A stretch of DNA of 64,000 nucleotides from Sciurus carolinensis. Lineage: Eukaryota; Chordata; Mammalia; Rodentia; Sciuridae. Shown here in pieces: positions 1-12,925 of this stretch; position 1 is the first letter of the stretch; every line of letters starts with the position of its first letter. The translations under genes were made by a program, and so were the position numbers. The notes under the pieces were generated by a model that searched no databases, was not told where the DNA came from, and saw only the letters and a list, made by a program, of their open reading frames with translations. The DNA is taken from positions 133,183,035-133,247,034 of the forward strand of contig NC_062222.1 in NCBI RefSeq assembly GCF_902686445.1. Direction: 5' to 3'.

Positions 1-2694
1 TTCAGCTGAGGAATGAAACACGCAGGACTAAGAAGTTCAATTTCTGGGTGAGGTGTTGGATACACCATGGCGAAGATGAGGCTGATGAAATCTTGGCCCT
101 GTCCTCTTTCTGATCATTATTAATTGGTTGAAGATTTCCTTTTCTCCTCATCTCAGGGTTTTCATCTGTAAAATGAAAATTGGACTCTGCTCTAATTCGG
201 AGTTCACAATAATCAACTGTAATACTAAAAGCAAAGTCCCCCTTAATTCTATAGCAGAGATTAATTCATTCCTATAGCTTAATAATTGCAGGTTCTGAAG
301 TCAGCTCTTCAGATTAAAGTTGTATGTGAACAGTCTACCCTCCAGCACCCTTAGAAGTGCAAAGTTCAAGGTGAACACTGTCATTTTAACATGTCTACAT
401 AACCAGCTGTACTTGCTGCAAACAGGTAGATTGCTACCTCTCTTCTTGTGCATAAAGCACATTGTTTTCTTGATTCTCTAACGAGCATGTGACAGAAAAT
501 ATATGAATATTTACTGTGCAAATCATTCCTAACTGAGGCCATAGCATTTTCCTCTTTTACTTGTCATATCCAGGGGAGCAGAGAAACGTTCAGAATCACC
601 TGCATGCCCTCTTCCCACTGCCATGAGCTCCTCCCACTCTCTCTCATTGTCATTACTATCAACATCATATAATGTCATTGTATCCCAGAAAGTAAGGTGG
701 AATCATATAAATCAAGTATGTGCATTATACAAGATCTCAGGGTTGAGAAATCAAAGATTCAGAAGCCCTTGGTTGAAACTAAAGTAGCAGAGCATGGGAA
801 GAGCTTCAGGTCAGAATTCAACCTCCAATGACTCAGTGCTCCACCAGTGGATCACACGGCCCAGCACTGACTTTGAACAGCCTCCTCCCATCTCTCCGAT
901 CTATCGCTGTTTCAGCTTCCCTGAGACATTTGACTCAGCTTCCTGCTCCACCTCATCCCATTCCTGCTCACGCTTCCAGTGACTCTTAGTGGGGAGGAGG
1001 AGAGGAATCCTTCAAGGTGGAGAGGTGAGGAATCCTGCAAGGGTGCAGAGGAGTGGAGGAAGCAGCAGGAACAGCCAGCTCCAACCGTGGCTCAGGAGGT
1101 CCTGCCGCAGGTCTCCTAACTGACATATGTGCCTGAAGACTTGTGCATTGGGAGACAGTGAGTGCTTCTTTTAAATACAGTGAGTTATTAGTGATATGAA
1201 GAAAGAAAATCAGAAAACACCATATTTTCCTCTGACCAAGCCAACTCAAGATGATTTTCTTTCTTGTTATATTACAATTAGATTATAATCAGGTTGGCTT
1301 TTCCAGAACCCTCCTACTGGGGGGCATTAGAGCTTCAGGTGAAGGTGGGAATGGGGGGCATTCTAATGAAACAAGAGATATGCCAGGCATTGCTGAACAA
1401 CCACCCCTGCAAGGGCTTTCCCCAAGATCTCCTGAGCCAGAAGTGTGGTCTCCCTCCCTTGCCTCTTTACAGGCTTCCTGTTCTCTATTTCAAAGTCATT
1501 CTGCTTTTTAAAGACAGTGGCAGCGGGCTTCTGAATCTTCTCCTTGCCTTTGGTCTCAGCATTCTCCAATTTATCACCCATGCTGTATCCAGAGGCAGCT
1601 TTTAAATTGTAAATTTGACAAAGCAATTTGCTTCCTAAAACCTATCATTATCTACCAGTTACCTTCCAGACAGAATTCAAAATCCTTAAGAAGCCTTCAA
1701 TTGATCCAAACAAGAACTCATGCTTGATCCCTCGCCACCCCTTCACAGAGTGAGCCCAGATTAAATAGGGTAAAGAAAGAAGGAACGAACACCAAGAACA
1801 CATTCAGTTTTCTTTACATTCTCTGACGTATGGAACTCAGACATGAACTCTGTCAAACCCATTGCTTCTCAAACCCTGGTTTGTTAAATAAGAAAACCTT
1901 TCACATTTGACTTTGCTCTACCTGCTCAACATTTAAGGATGGAAAAGAAACTAAGGAAATTTCCACCATCTTTTACCATCTTTTATGCAGCTATGTACCT
2001 ACTCATTTTTAGTAAGCCAGTTTTTTAAACAAAAATGTATTTAAAGGTGACCCCACAACCTTGTCTCGTGACTACCTTTTGTGTTCTTCAGAACCCTGTG
2101 TTAGGTTCATTTAGCATGTAAATGTGGAGCTTTTAGACCTACACTACTGGTGCAGAAATGGATTCTGAGAAAAATCCTTATGTGCTTTAGACAGAGTGAA
2201 AGAAGAACATAGTGCATTTTTAATAAAAAGAGTGGCCCTAGAACTATGTTCCCATTCCTAAAGACAGTCAAGGCACACACACAGAGAAAGGAAAACATAC
2301 ACAGAAAATTGCAATTACAGGACATAAGGTATTCAGATAATACTATATGGGTGGACTCTACAAATAGGCATCTGACAAAGAACACACTTGTTAAGTGAGC
2401 TATAATAATCAAATAAGGGAAAATATTATACTTCCTGTGAACAGTACAATCAAAGCCCTTGTGGATGATTATGCTCATGCTAAATGCACAATATAAGGCT
2501 CTCATTCAGTTCTCAGACATTCTCAACTGATCTCCATCAATGTCTTCACAAAAATCTTATATGTTATAGTAGATATTTTCACTTTACTGAGTTATATAAA
2601 CATAAACTCTCTCAACTGGAAGTCTAAAAACTAGAGTGAGCAGATGGGGTATATGGAAGATCTTTTCTTTCATATAGGATGAGATAATATTTTA
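1..2694. other. Unassigned non-coding sequence
   Basis: I see no gene or recognisable repeat here. All open frames are short (132 codons at most, at 2,107-2,505 minus) and none resembles a known protein. The stretch 1,500-1,620 read on the minus strand gives a lysine/glutamate-rich frame (1,363-1,626), but I could not match it to a gene family, so I do not call it a pseudogene. Very old repeats could be hidden by divergence. Confidence 0.5.
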
Positions 2695-2950
2695 TTTATT
2701 CAATTCACTCAACAAATATGTATTGAACCTGTAATAGATAGCAAGCACACTCTTAGATGCTGAGATTGTAGTGCTAAACGATTCAGAAAACAAATTGATA
2801 TTTGAATAAGATTGACAGATAATTAGGAGGCAAAAATGTAAAAGAACAAGACAATTTCTGATCATTTTTGTGATAAGTAAAACAATGAAAATGGAGCAGA
2901 GCATATCAAAGCAGGTGGTGACAGCCAATTTAGATAAGATGACCAAAGAA
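2695..2950 (-). repeat. L2 LINE 3' end, ancient
   Basis: The plus strand reads 'ttcactcaacaaatatg' then 'tattgaacctg', the reverse complement of the L2 3' end ('...ctcaataaatatttgttgaatga'). The following part fits the usual L2 tail read backwards: 'gcaagcacactcttagatgctg' in place of a size-and-total phrase, then 'gtgctaaacgattcagaaaac'. It is strongly diverged, as expected for a repeat older than placental mammals. The left boundary is clear; the right one is approximate. Confidence 0.5.
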
Positions 2951-4689
2951 GGACAAGTGATGAGCTGGCCTATGATAAGCCATGGAATGAAGCTGACTGC
3001 TTAGGACATCAAGGTCAAGAGAGCCTGAGATGGGTTTCCAAAGTTTTTACCAGCCCAATGTGAAAATGAGTATTGCAATTTCCCAGTTCCCAAGAAAGTT
3101 ACAACGGATCAGAAACATTATTGACGCTTCTCCAGTAGCCACTCTTTTATAACAAGCTCCTCAAATTGTGTAGTCCCTAGAAATAACACTCAGCTTTTAG
3201 TGTGTCTCAAAAGTCTGGGGATTAACGAGGCTCAGCTTGGTGGTCTTTGCTTCTTGTACGGTTTTAACTAGACAGTGAATAAAATGACGGGATCTGTACC
3301 ATAAGGTTCCATGGTCACATGCCTGGTGGCTGGAACAGCTACCCCTGCCTTGCTGTGGAACTTGTGCTTCCTCTGGCATGGTGCTGGACTCCCCTGAGCA
3401 GGCACTGGAAGCGCCCTTCTGTACTGTGTGGGCCTGAAAACCACCAGAGTGCTCCCTTAGCTGTACTCTGTCAGAAGAGCAGTCCAGGGTCCCAGGTTCC
3501 AGCTCCTTGACTGTGGACACTAGGCTACTGATCCTTGGCTTCTGGTTGCTTTCAAACCTAAAGCCTTATCAACTATAGAGACAATTTATCTGACCAGCCC
3601 TCCCCTTCCACATCACATATACATACAGCATACAGTGCTGGATCCCACACAGAGTCACATCTATTGACACTCCCAGGAAAAGGCAGAAAACAAAAGGCAC
3701 TCACAGTTGACTGACCCTGAACAATTTTGAAATCCAGCCTTGTCCCTGTTCCACAGGCTCTTTCCTCCTCCTGAGAGGGATTCTCCCAGCCATTGGCTCT
3801 GTACTGCTGGCTCTTGGTTCCTTTTTATAAGTCATTCATCATGTTTCATAACAAAATTAACTATGCAAATCATTAGTCTTTTCAGTCTGCCTCCCCACAT
3901 TTGGCACCACCTCCATTCCCTCCATCCAAGCAGGTTCTTCTTCTACCATGTACTTATTTGAAAATCTTGATGGGATATTTTATGACTCTCATATCAGCTC
4001 ACTCCATTAGATTAGATCAAATCATAAATGTCTTTGAAAAGAGCACTTCTCTTTTTTACCCTGGGTTTCTTATAAAACTGCTAATGGAAAATGGCCTTAC
4101 CATTCTTAGAAGACCTATTGTTTAATGGAGCAGATCTGCAAGATTCATCTCAAGATCCACTTAAGCCCCTTTATCTGTCTGCAGGGTTTTGTAAGACAAT
4201 GCATAGATTGTCCTCAGGTCTTGGAATAGTCCACTTTGTATATGATCTTTGACTTGAGCCTTTTTAGTTTGGAATCACTTACTGTCTAGAGAGGCTGGGA
4301 CCAGCTTTAATCTGGAATATGGCAGGCCCTGAATTCTTTACATATAACACCTAACAACACTTTGGGCTTCATGTCTTAGCTACAGTCTTAAGATCATCAG
4401 TCATATTTCTTCATGGAGACCTTATGACAGGGGCCAGTGTTGTCAGACTTTCAACCACCACATGTGTCCATGTCTTCTTTCTGTAAGCTTCTAGAACATC
4501 ACCCTCACTTTCATGTAGACCCTCCCTGATAGCCTTCCTGGGATATCATTAGCTCTTACTAGCAGTATCTTTAAGATCTTTATTGCTGACTTCTCTTTGC
4601 TTGATTACAACAATGACAATCTTTTAAAAATTTTTTGACAGTACCCTACTTTTGATATTGTGATCTATTTCTTGAAAAACACTTACCTC
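2951..4689. other. Unassigned non-coding sequence
   Basis: No gene was recognised. The longest frame (3,197-3,520 minus, 107 codons) has no recognisable domain and no start context that favours it. The stretch 4,490-4,560 is faintly L2-like ('gaccctccctgatagccttcc') but too short to call. Confidence 0.45.
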
Positions 4690-5090
4690 AAAATTACAGG
4701 CTTAAAACAAATATAATTTTATTATTATCTCACATAATTCAGTATAGTGAGTCAACATACCTTGGTGTTCTAACTCAGGTCTTTCCCAGGGCTGTAGCCT
4801 GGTGGCTGCTAGTTTAAGTCACCACAAAGACCTCCATATCCCAGGCCCCGCAGTTGCTGCTGGCTGTCAGCTGGACTTTAATTAGAGCTGAGAGTGGGAG
4901 ATTTGTGCATGAATTTGCCATATAGCTGGGGCTTCCTTAGGGCACGGCTCAGTTTCAACAGGTCCTGAGAAACACGAGGAGAATGGGCCTTTTCATTAGG
5001 CCCTGCACCCAGAAACTTGTAGAGTGTTACCTCTGTCACGCTCCATTGATCAAGAAGTAACAGATCCCAGTTGTAAATAAAGAGTTCATA
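4690..5090. repeat. Old interspersed repeat, family unresolved
   Basis: The segment beginning 'cttacctcaaaattacagg', followed by 'cttaaaacaaatataatttt' and 'attattatctcacataattc', follows the pattern of mammal-wide repeats with 'actta-tggcttaaaacaac--tttatt-tctcac--ttctg'. LTR and LINE families share this kind of opening, and I could not decide which it is. A profile search would name it. Boundaries are approximate. Confidence 0.3.
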
Positions 5091-5167
5091 GGACCCACTA
5101 CATGTCAGAATTTGGAAACTGATTTTTATTTTAACTTTTTAAATTTCTTACTGTTTTCCAGGCCAGG

Positions 5168-5240
5168 TTTTTTTTAATTAATTTTTTTTATTTGTTCTAA
5201 TTTGTGGTACATGACAGTAGAATACCCTTTTAGGTGTTAC
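5168..5240 (-). repeat. Truncated squirrel L1 3' end
   Basis: A T-rich run followed by 'tttatttgttctaatttgtg' and 'gtacatgacagtagaatac' is the reverse complement of the squirrel L1 terminal sequence (tail 'acatgtataactaattagaacaaataaa'). Only about 70 bp remain, so this is a severely 5'-truncated insertion with its poly(A) on the left. Confidence 0.5.
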
Positions 5241-7432
5241 AAGGATGATTAAGTCACACTGTATCTCCCTAGAAGATGCTGGTCTAGAATGACTTTTTAC
5301 TGTGTCAGGTTAAATGACAAAACCACTCCAAGTTCTAGGTGTTGTAACTGATATGCTGATTTAATTGCCAGCATGGGGCAGAAGCTTCTTTCAGCCTCTC
5401 CAGGCCTCTAACCAGGTGACCACTTGCTTATGGCAAAAGGCATCAGCTTATGCAGGTCACTAGTGCGACTAGGTTGGAGGCAGGGTCCATGTGGGACCAG
5501 TTTTGCTGATGGTGCTCATGGGTTCTAGTTTTCTTTGCTGATCCCAATTTGTCCTTCTGTCCCCAATTTCACTTACATACTTCTCTGCCAACTACTGGCT
5601 TTGCTGACCTTCAGTGACTCTAGGCCTATATCTAGATGGTAAACCAACAGATTTCCTTATATTTCTCTACTTTCTCCACAGTTACATATGCTTAGCTCCC
5701 TCTATAATAATTTCATGTACCTCAGGGAGGGCCTGCTTCCCTGATGGAATCCAAACTAACAGAGGTGAGCATGATGAGTGAATTGTCATACATTAAAATA
5801 TATGCATTATCACATAAAGATTATGCAAACAAGTGAGTAATGGGGGAATAGCCATGCTTTCACAGAAGTGCCCCTTTACCTGGGTCCTTTCCATTATTCA
5901 TAGTGCAGCAAGGACAGCGAATGACAGTCAAGGAGGACAAACAGCATCGATTCCACTGACTTTGTAGTAATTGACTCTGAATAAATCACCACTATTGACT
6001 ATTACTAGAAGTTTCTATCTCATGTTTTGTAATTCTGGAGGCTGCCCGTTTGCCCCACGTGAACTTCCGTCTCAGGAAGGTCTTGGGATGCACAACACCT
6101 TACTCAGATACCCATCCTCTGATTTTATGCAGAAGTTTCCATAGGAAGCTGCTATTCCTGACCATGGCAAGGCCAGAATGGAGAATCTTAATGACTTCTT
6201 GTTCTTCCTGAGTTGGCTCTTCTGGCTCTGCTTGATTACCCTATTTGCAGTGCATCCCCAGAATTTCAGGCACACCCATGCACAAATGTGCATGTCTTTA
6301 AAAAGCATTTTCTCAAAGAGAACATCAATCATTTCTCAAGCCAAATAAAGACTTCTGCTGTCATGGGAGAGTTATACACGAAACTGCAATCTCTGAGTTT
6401 TATCCTCCATTATGTCACAACGCAACTCAAATCATGTCTCTGATCATCAATTCCCACAGCTGCAAAATAGACAATACTTCCCTTAATATTTGTTATCGGT
6501 GGTGTTCTTGCTGGTATTGTTTGATTAAAACTAAAATGTGTTTTTCAATTCAATGCTGTCTTTGTTTCCACCCATTAGTGTTAGGACCTAAAAATACTTG
6601 GCAATCTACTGATCTAGGAACTTATTTTTTAGTCCAAAATTTTGATTTCTTTCAGGGTCATTAAAGATTTTTTTAAAAAGGCATTAGGCAACACATCTCA
6701 GAGTGTGTCTGGTAAATCATAGTTTCTCCTCAGTAGGGATCCAAGGTAAATGTTGAATCAATAGGTTTCAATGCAAAGTTGGAATGCTATTTAAATGGTA
6801 GAAGGTTTAGTCCAGGGAATGGAGGGATACTAGTAACTGTGTTGCTCAGCTATTTCTCTCTGCCAGACCAGTGGAGAGAATAATAAAAACCAGAATAACA
6901 CTTTACTAGTACTAGGGTCTTCATCTAGATCAACAGGTAGAGTAAGAGCTGATAAACTGTGTTGAGAGCCCTCCTCAAGGTAAAGATAAGGATAAGAACT
7001 TTGTCTCAAAGGTAAACCTTGGAACTCACCATTCAAATTACAGTATAATGTTTTACCACTCATCAGTGGAAAAAAATTAAGAGAGAGAGGTAGAAAGCTT
7101 GGGATAAAGGACCTGTGTCTGTGTAAACTCCAGCCCATTCTTCACCTTTCCATACACAAGCAGAAACTTGAATTCAGCATCTACTTTGAAGAACAAACAA
7201 AAGTCTAGCACCCTGTAGTCTGGTCACGAGGAAACCTAATTTCACAGAAATATTTATTTATGTATTCCAACTTGCTTCTACTTTTAAATTATCCCTTATG
7301 AAAATAAGACCCACTCAAAGGTCGAAATTTTAGGAATCTCCCCTCACTGAGACAGGAGAAAAAGCAGTAGAATTTGTACATTTAACCTTGATGTATCAAT
7401 AAATTCATCCCACAAGTAGCCAGGCTCGCTCG
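5241..7432. other. Unassigned non-coding sequence
   Basis: No gene or secure repeat was seen. The longest frame is 102 codons (6,830-7,138 minus). A segment near 5,690-5,765 ends in 'ggaatccaaactaacagagg', which is reminiscent of an LTR end, but the body of an LTR is not recognisable. Confidence 0.45.
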
Positions 7433-7493
7433 ATTTTCTTTTCTTTTTCTTTTTCTTTTTCTTTTTTCTTTTTCCTTTTTCTGTTTTTCTTTA
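7433..7493. repeat. (CTTTT)n polypyrimidine tract
   Basis: About 60 bp of C and T with an irregular 5-6 base period, broken by single substitutions towards its right end. It is a simple repeat with no attached retroelement that I can recognise. Confidence 0.9.
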
Positions 7494-7830
7494 CTTTGTC
7501 AGCCAACCAGATGAAAAACTTTGTTTTTAATCTTCAGTTCCCATGTTAGGGTCTTATGTGACCTTGAAGGAGGCTTCTTTCTGGTATGCTGATTCTAAAT
7601 CTTCAAATAGAAGAGGTGGACCAGATAATTCCTCAAGTCACTCTCTGCTCTCACAGTCAGCAGATAACCCAGTTATCTAGGTTTCTTTAAAGTACTTAAG
7701 GAAAACCTGAAAGAGCGTGGTTTTATTCTTCAAGAAATGATTTTGCATTCCATGTTTTAGTCAAAGAAAAATATCTCTGGTGCATGACTGTTCTTTTAAC
7801 AGACACAAAATCTTGGTGATTTTGCTAAAG

Positions 7831-7881
7831 CTAAAAATAGAGTCTCTTTGGAAAAAAGAGAGTCACGTTGTTTATAAATAG
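7831..7881 (+). promoter_or_regulatory. Two MEF2-type sites, possible enhancer fragment
   Basis: ctaaaaatag (7,831-7,840) and ttataaatag (7,872-7,881) both fit the MEF2 consensus YTAWWWWTAR, 41 bp apart, in sequence not assigned to any repeat. MEF2 factors act in muscle, heart and neurons. Such AT-rich 10-mers also occur by chance in DNA of this composition, so the regulatory reading is inference only. Confidence 0.25.
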
Positions 7882-8074
7882 CAAGACTGGGGTGTGTTGG
7901 GTCCAAAAGAGCAGTTTAAAGAGAAGTGCAGAGCAAAAGTACATCTGTTTATCTGGGTTGGCAGAGCCTAGCTGCAAAATCTAGAGTTATTGAGTTAGCT
8001 AAAAAAACGGCATGGAGGTAAAGAACTAAGAATTGCCCAATATATTGAGAACAGGAAGATGCATCTTAATTATT

Positions 8075-8150
8075 CATTGTTTAGAGAAAGAGACTGAAGC
8101 TTAGGGGAATTAGATGCCTGACTCACAGTCAGAGAAGAGGAGTGGCTGGA
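8075..8150 (-). repeat. MIR SINE fragment
   Basis: The sequence 'gagaaagagactgaagctta' followed by 'actcacagtcagagaagagg' matches the reverse complement of MIR core and flank ('gaggaaactgaggc...cacagctagtaagtggcagagc'). It is strongly diverged and only the central part is left. Confidence 0.4.
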
Positions 8151-8729
8151 AAGGGAAGCTCTCCAAGCAGCTTCACCCATTCTATTGTGCCTGCTTCTTA
8201 TAGGCTTTCTGGGACAATGCTGAAGCCTTCTGCCCATCCAGACACTGCACTTTACCCTGGGGATTACCAATTCCAATGTGAGAGGGAGAGAAAAGAGTAG
8301 CAGAGAGCATGCCTAGCTAGAGAGACCTGGTCAAGGACCACTTAACTAAACTACTGTATTCAGCAGAGACTTCAAGCAGGGTGCCCTAAAATGAACTTGA
8401 GGGGAAAGACTGGCCTTGACATCAGGACACCTACTCCACAGTCAGTAAGACAAGATCCTATATAATTAACTGTTAGAGATACATAGTGCCGAAAAAATAT
8501 ATGATATTCATTTCATAAGCATCCACCAACCCCAATGGTATTTTACATCTAGGTGGTGATGTTTCTTGAGAAATTTATATTTATTTCATTTTTTTCTCTT
8601 ACCTGGATATATAGAACTTTTAAAATTTTTATGACATAAACTATATAACTTGTCTAAGGACCAATTTATTCAAATGCAAATGAAATATATGTCTTGTGGT
8701 CAGCTCCAGAGTATAAATACTGTTACATA

Positions 8730-10480
8730 ACTTTTTTTTTGAGAATTGCTTAGTAGTATTTTTAATACTTCATTTTTAGAGAAATGTAGATTTACTGAAA
8801 AATTAAGTAGGAAGTCCAGATAGTTTCCATATGTACTCTTAAACTATCCCCTCACTTCTCCAAAGATTAATATCTTACACTAATGTGTCAAGTTTGTTAT
8901 AATTGATAAGCACATTTCGATATGTTATTACTTAAGGTTCACAGTTTATATTCAAGCTTCCTTTTGGTGTTACACATCCTATGAGTTTTGACAAATGTGA
9001 ACATATATATCCTATATTACCATATCATACAAAATAATTTTACTGCTTTGAACAAATTCCATGCACCACCTATTCAACTCGACCTATTACTCAGAGCCCC
9101 TGATAATTGATAATTTACTGAATCTATAATTCTGCCTTTTTCAGGATAGAATATAGTTGGAAAAAATATGACATTATATTCAGACTGGGTTCTTTCATTT
9201 AGCAATACACATTGAATGTTCCTCCATGATTATGCGACTTGGTTACTCATTACATTTTATCTCTGAATAATATTTCATTCCTTGGATATTCAATATGTGT
9301 GAATACATTTATTGATAGTCATCTTGATTACTCCCATGTTTTGGCAATTATAACTAAAGTTGCTATAAAAATCTGTGTGCAATTTCCTGTGTACACATTA
9401 GTTTTCAACTCATTCTCCTAAATGAATGACAAGGACTCATTGCCAGACCCTGTGGTAAGTATATGGATGGTCGTACGAGAGAACCCTGAACCAGTGTGGA
9501 TGGGCATTTCACATTCCCAGCAGAAACAGATGAGGGTTCCTGTGTTCCACATCCTATCAGGACTTGGGTTTTTCTGTGGGTTTTGGTCATTCTAAGAGTT
9601 ATGCTGTGATACGTCCTTGTTTTATCTTACAATTCCTCAATGACATAATGTATGGATTATCATTTAATATGATCATCTGTCACCTGTGCAATGTTGGTTG
9701 GTGAAGTATCTGTTATCTATTTTTTAGTCCAGATATTTGTTTTATATTCTTGTGTTTTTGTAGAATATGTTAGATACCAGTTCCTTATTGGATATGTATG
9801 TTCATACATTATTTTCTACTTGGTGGTCCATTTTTTATTCTCTTAAATTTTTTCATAGAATAGGAAGGTTTTTTAAACCAAATTTAATGCAACTCAGCTT
9901 ATTTTTTTCTTTCATGGATCATGCATCTGTTGTCATATCTAAAAAGTCATTGCCATAGTCAAGATTATCTAGATTTTCTCCAATGTTATCTACCATGAAT
10001 TTTATAGTTTTGCTTTCTATATCTAGATCTGTGGTCCATTTTAATGAATTTTTGTGAAAGGCAGAAGATTTTTTTTGAGCAGATGAACTTTTCTCTATTG
10101 AATTGCCTTTTTTCTTTTGTTAAAGATCAGCTTACTCTAATGCATGAGTCTATTTTGAGCTTGCTTTTATGTCCTATTGAATCTGTTTGTCACTTCTTTT
10201 GCCTATACCGCACTGTCTTGATTACGATAGATTTATAGCAAGTCTTTAAGTCAGTCCTCTGACTTTGCTTTTCTGTTTCAATGATGTTTATTCTAGCTCT
10301 TTTGACTGTGTGCATGAAATATTGAATTAGGTTTGTAAATATCCACAAAATAACTTCAAAGATTTTTATCATAAAGTTGGATTAAAGTGACATCATTACA
10401 ATATTGAATCTTCCTATTCATGCACATGGGATATCTTTTTATCTATTTAGACTTTTTTGGCATGATTGTTTTACTTGAAT
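8730..10480 (-). repeat. Ancient L1M LINE, 3' half, minus strand
   Basis: Reading left to right, this follows the reverse complement of a mammal-wide L1M: 3'UTR ('ttgacaaatgtgaacat', 'tttgccttttc'-like segment at 9,132), then the end of ORF2 ('ctctgaataatatttcattc', 'ttttggcaattataactaaa', 'gttcctgtgttccacatcc'), then deeper ORF2 ('agataccagttccttattgg', 'agtcattgccatagtcaag', 'ttcttttgttaaagatcagc'). Every frame is broken by stops and indels, so no protein remains. This is an old fossil, far more diverged than the L1 at 28,429-35,293. The right end, near 10,480, is approximate. Confidence 0.75.
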
Positions 10481-11129
10481 GTAAATGTTGAATCAATAAA
10501 CTGAATTTTATTTTTGCAGTAAATAAGCACCTATGAATGACATTTGTTGAAATTATTAAAATTTGAAGGAAAGGTGAAATCAGGTGGTTAGGGCTAGTAG
10601 TGCAGGTACACATAAAACTTGCAGCAGTTGTGCATTAGACAAGATTAATCCTGGAACAGGATGATGGAAAAAATAATAAGTATTTGAGATAATGGATGAG
10701 AATTTCAGTAACTATAGAAGTACAGGAGGACTTTTCCAAGTTAGGTGTGTTTATGTTTGTGTGTGTGCATAAGGTAGGAGTGTGGGTCTATATTCTGTAG
10801 ACCTGGAGATATGGGAGTTTCAGATGTTAGGTGTACTTACTTTTGCTGAAAGGTTTTGAATGATTCAAAGGTGGAACATTTTCAACCATAAAAAGTTAAG
10901 ATGTGCAGGAAGAGCTAAGAAAGTGTCTGTTTGATTTAAAAATTGGTAACAAGGTAACAAGCCTAGTTTGCTTTAGCACAGGAGGACAATGATTTGTAAG
11001 GTAATAAGTATGAGACAAAATCTTGATCATTTTGTAGATAAAAGATTGATTCCAGGTCCTTTGTCCATAAATGTTCTTTCACAAATATCTCAAAAGTGTC
11101 TATCCTCAGAGATGTCTCCCACCTATCCA
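10481..11129. other. Unassigned non-coding sequence
   Basis: AT-rich sequence with a short TG-rich patch near 10,750-10,790. No gene or repeat was recognised. Confidence 0.45.
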
Positions 11130-11235
11130 TTTATCCAGTAACTCTTGGGGTGGGCCATATTTCACCCTGGGTACTACTCTAGATGCCTGGGATATAGATG
11201 TGAAGAAGTCAGGGAAATTCTACCCTTAAGCACTG
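11130..11235 (-). repeat. L2 LINE fragment
   Basis: 'tactactctagatgcctggg' followed by 'atatagatgtgaagaagtca' corresponds to the reverse complement of the L2 tail segment 'actgttctaggcgctggggatacagcagtgaacaa'. It is short and diverged. Confidence 0.4.
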
Positions 11236-11586
11236 TAGGCTCTTTTCACTGTCACTGATATGCCTCAAAAGACCTAATTCCACATCGTCAAACTTTCATA
11301 TACTTTTTCCCTCCATTGATTTCAATGAGAAATTCAGCATTTCTTCTTTTGTTCATTGACTTAACATTTTTCTAAAACAACTTCCATTTCTCTCCACTCC
11401 TCAACCACTTAGCTTTATTCTACTGTCTCCTTTCATTCCAGAACATATGAAACATCATTTTCCATCCATAGCCCTATAAAATCTTAACTATAGAGGATTC
11501 TGTATTGCTGCCAGTGTGGGGTAGGTATGGGTTAGTACTATGCAAATGTCAGAAATGTATCCATCTGTGTTTCTTGTGCTGGTTTT

Positions 11587-11718
11587 GAAGGTTAGAAACA
11601 CTTCCTTCTCAGGAGGGGATGAGAGGAGGTATCATGTGAGAGATGGGGCCATGTTGTGGACTGATCATGTGGGGAAAGAAGTACTGATCATGTGGACTGA
11701 TCATGTGGGGAAAGAAGT
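11587..11718 (+). repeat. Inverted-repeat arm A with internal tandem copies
   Basis: 11,587-11,680 is similar, in opposite orientation, to 12,926-13,028. Shared landmarks are 'aaggttagaaac', 'acttccttctcag', 'ggggatgagaggagg' and 'ggactgatcatgtgg'. Arm A is further modified: 'ctgatcatgtgg' occurs three times (11,661; 11,684; 11,697), two of them followed by 'ggaaagaagt', a local tandem duplication that arm B lacks. About 1.25 kb separates the arms. Confidence 0.75.
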
Positions 11719-11859
11719 CCAAGGTATTACTTGGACTGTACCTCAGGGAGCTCCTTGCACTGAGGCTGACTGGAATAAGTTCTCTATGCTCTGCATATCC
11801 CAGAGAGGAAGGACTCAGGTCAATTGGAAGGCATGTTCTTGGATGGGAAGGTAGCACCT

Positions 11860-12083
11860 CAGTCTCTCTTTAGCTTGATGTTTTGCAATATGATCTCTTG
11901 CTTATACATGCATTCCCAGCATAGTGTGATCTGACATGATGTGACACAGCCAAGAATGACTCTCCAGAGTTCAAATTGTTCGATTTGGGAATTTTAGCTT
12001 CTAAAACTAGTCTTAATAAACCTCTTTTCTTTAAATAGTATCCTGTGTCAAGCTTTTTACTGCAGCGATGAAAAATGGAGTAA
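11860..12083 (+). repeat. MaLR LTR, 3' portion (MLT1A/MST-like)
   Basis: The sequence tracks the 3' half of an ERVL-MaLR LTR, including 'gtgatctgacatgatgtgac' and ending 'ttaataaacctcttttcttt', then 'aaatagtatcctgtgtcaag' and 'gcgatgaaaaatgg'. 'aataaa' at about 12,014 would be the LTR polyadenylation signal. The 5' part is not distinct and may be lost or too diverged to see. Confidence 0.6.
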
Positions 12084-12114
12084 AGAGATGCATGAAGATA
12101 TAACTGTGACTGTC

Positions 12115-12205
12115 TCTCACTAAGACTCAGAAACATGAAGTAATTTTCTAAGAATCTCATAGCCCCTTAATGGCAGACCTGGGATTCAAATTCAGATCTC
12201 TCTGT
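12115..12205 (-). repeat. MIR SINE fragment
   Basis: 'gactcagaaacatgaagtaa', then 'gacctgggattcaaattcag', is the reverse-complement MIR pattern (gaggaaactgaggc ... gagctgggattcgaacccag). Confidence 0.55.
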
Positions 12206-12925
12206 AATGGTTTTCAAGTTTTTGGCATCTCTTTCACTGAATACTGTCTCCAGAAGGTCATAGGACATCCACAACAGAGGGTTGTTGAAATGTGTATAAT
12301 GCCGCATTATAGCAGGTTCTGTGACTGACTTGCCAGTGTCTCCTTCTCACTGATCATCTCCTGCTGCAGATCTCTAGAACTGTCTTCCTGAGGGGGTTTC
12401 TCAGCCTTTGCTATGGACTAGAAATATTCCAGGATACATGCTGTGAGTACCCTTCCACTGTTACTCTGGGAAGCAAAAGATAAGAAGCCCAGTTTCCCAT
12501 TCTCAGGAAGGATCTCAGGTACCTTCTGCACTATGCCCCAGAGTCACCTCCCAGGTTGAGCTCTAGTTGTCCAGGATGCTAACAGCCTATCGCTGGCTTC
12601 CTTCCCTGCTTGTCTAACTTCCCCACTCCTCCCAAGATGATCTCCCAACCTCCCAAATCCATTGACTCAAATCCTGATCTCAGGAGCCATTTCTCTGTGA
12701 GTTCAATGTAGAACTCATCTTTTACCTTAGAAATAATGAACACAGGAGAAGGGAGAAGGGACGAGAAGTTGTCAAAGATCTCTGAAACTGTAGAAGTCTC
12801 TGTCTCTATGTGAGTTTCTCGAACTGTCCGTGCTGTCATTGCTCACCACTGTTCTTCATGATTAGTATACTTTTGACAATGTTAGAACTTCCTTGGTATT
12901 AAAGGAAACAAACAAAAGCAATCCT
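12206..12925. other. Spacer between inverted-repeat arms, unassigned
   Basis: No gene or clear repeat was recognised. The longest frame is 86 codons (12,579-12,839 minus). Confidence 0.45.

Noticed and set aside
1363..1626. Lys/Glu-rich minus-strand frame as a processed pseudogene of a small nuclear protein
   Set aside because: I could not match it to any protein I know. No poly(A) or target duplication was visible. Left unassigned.
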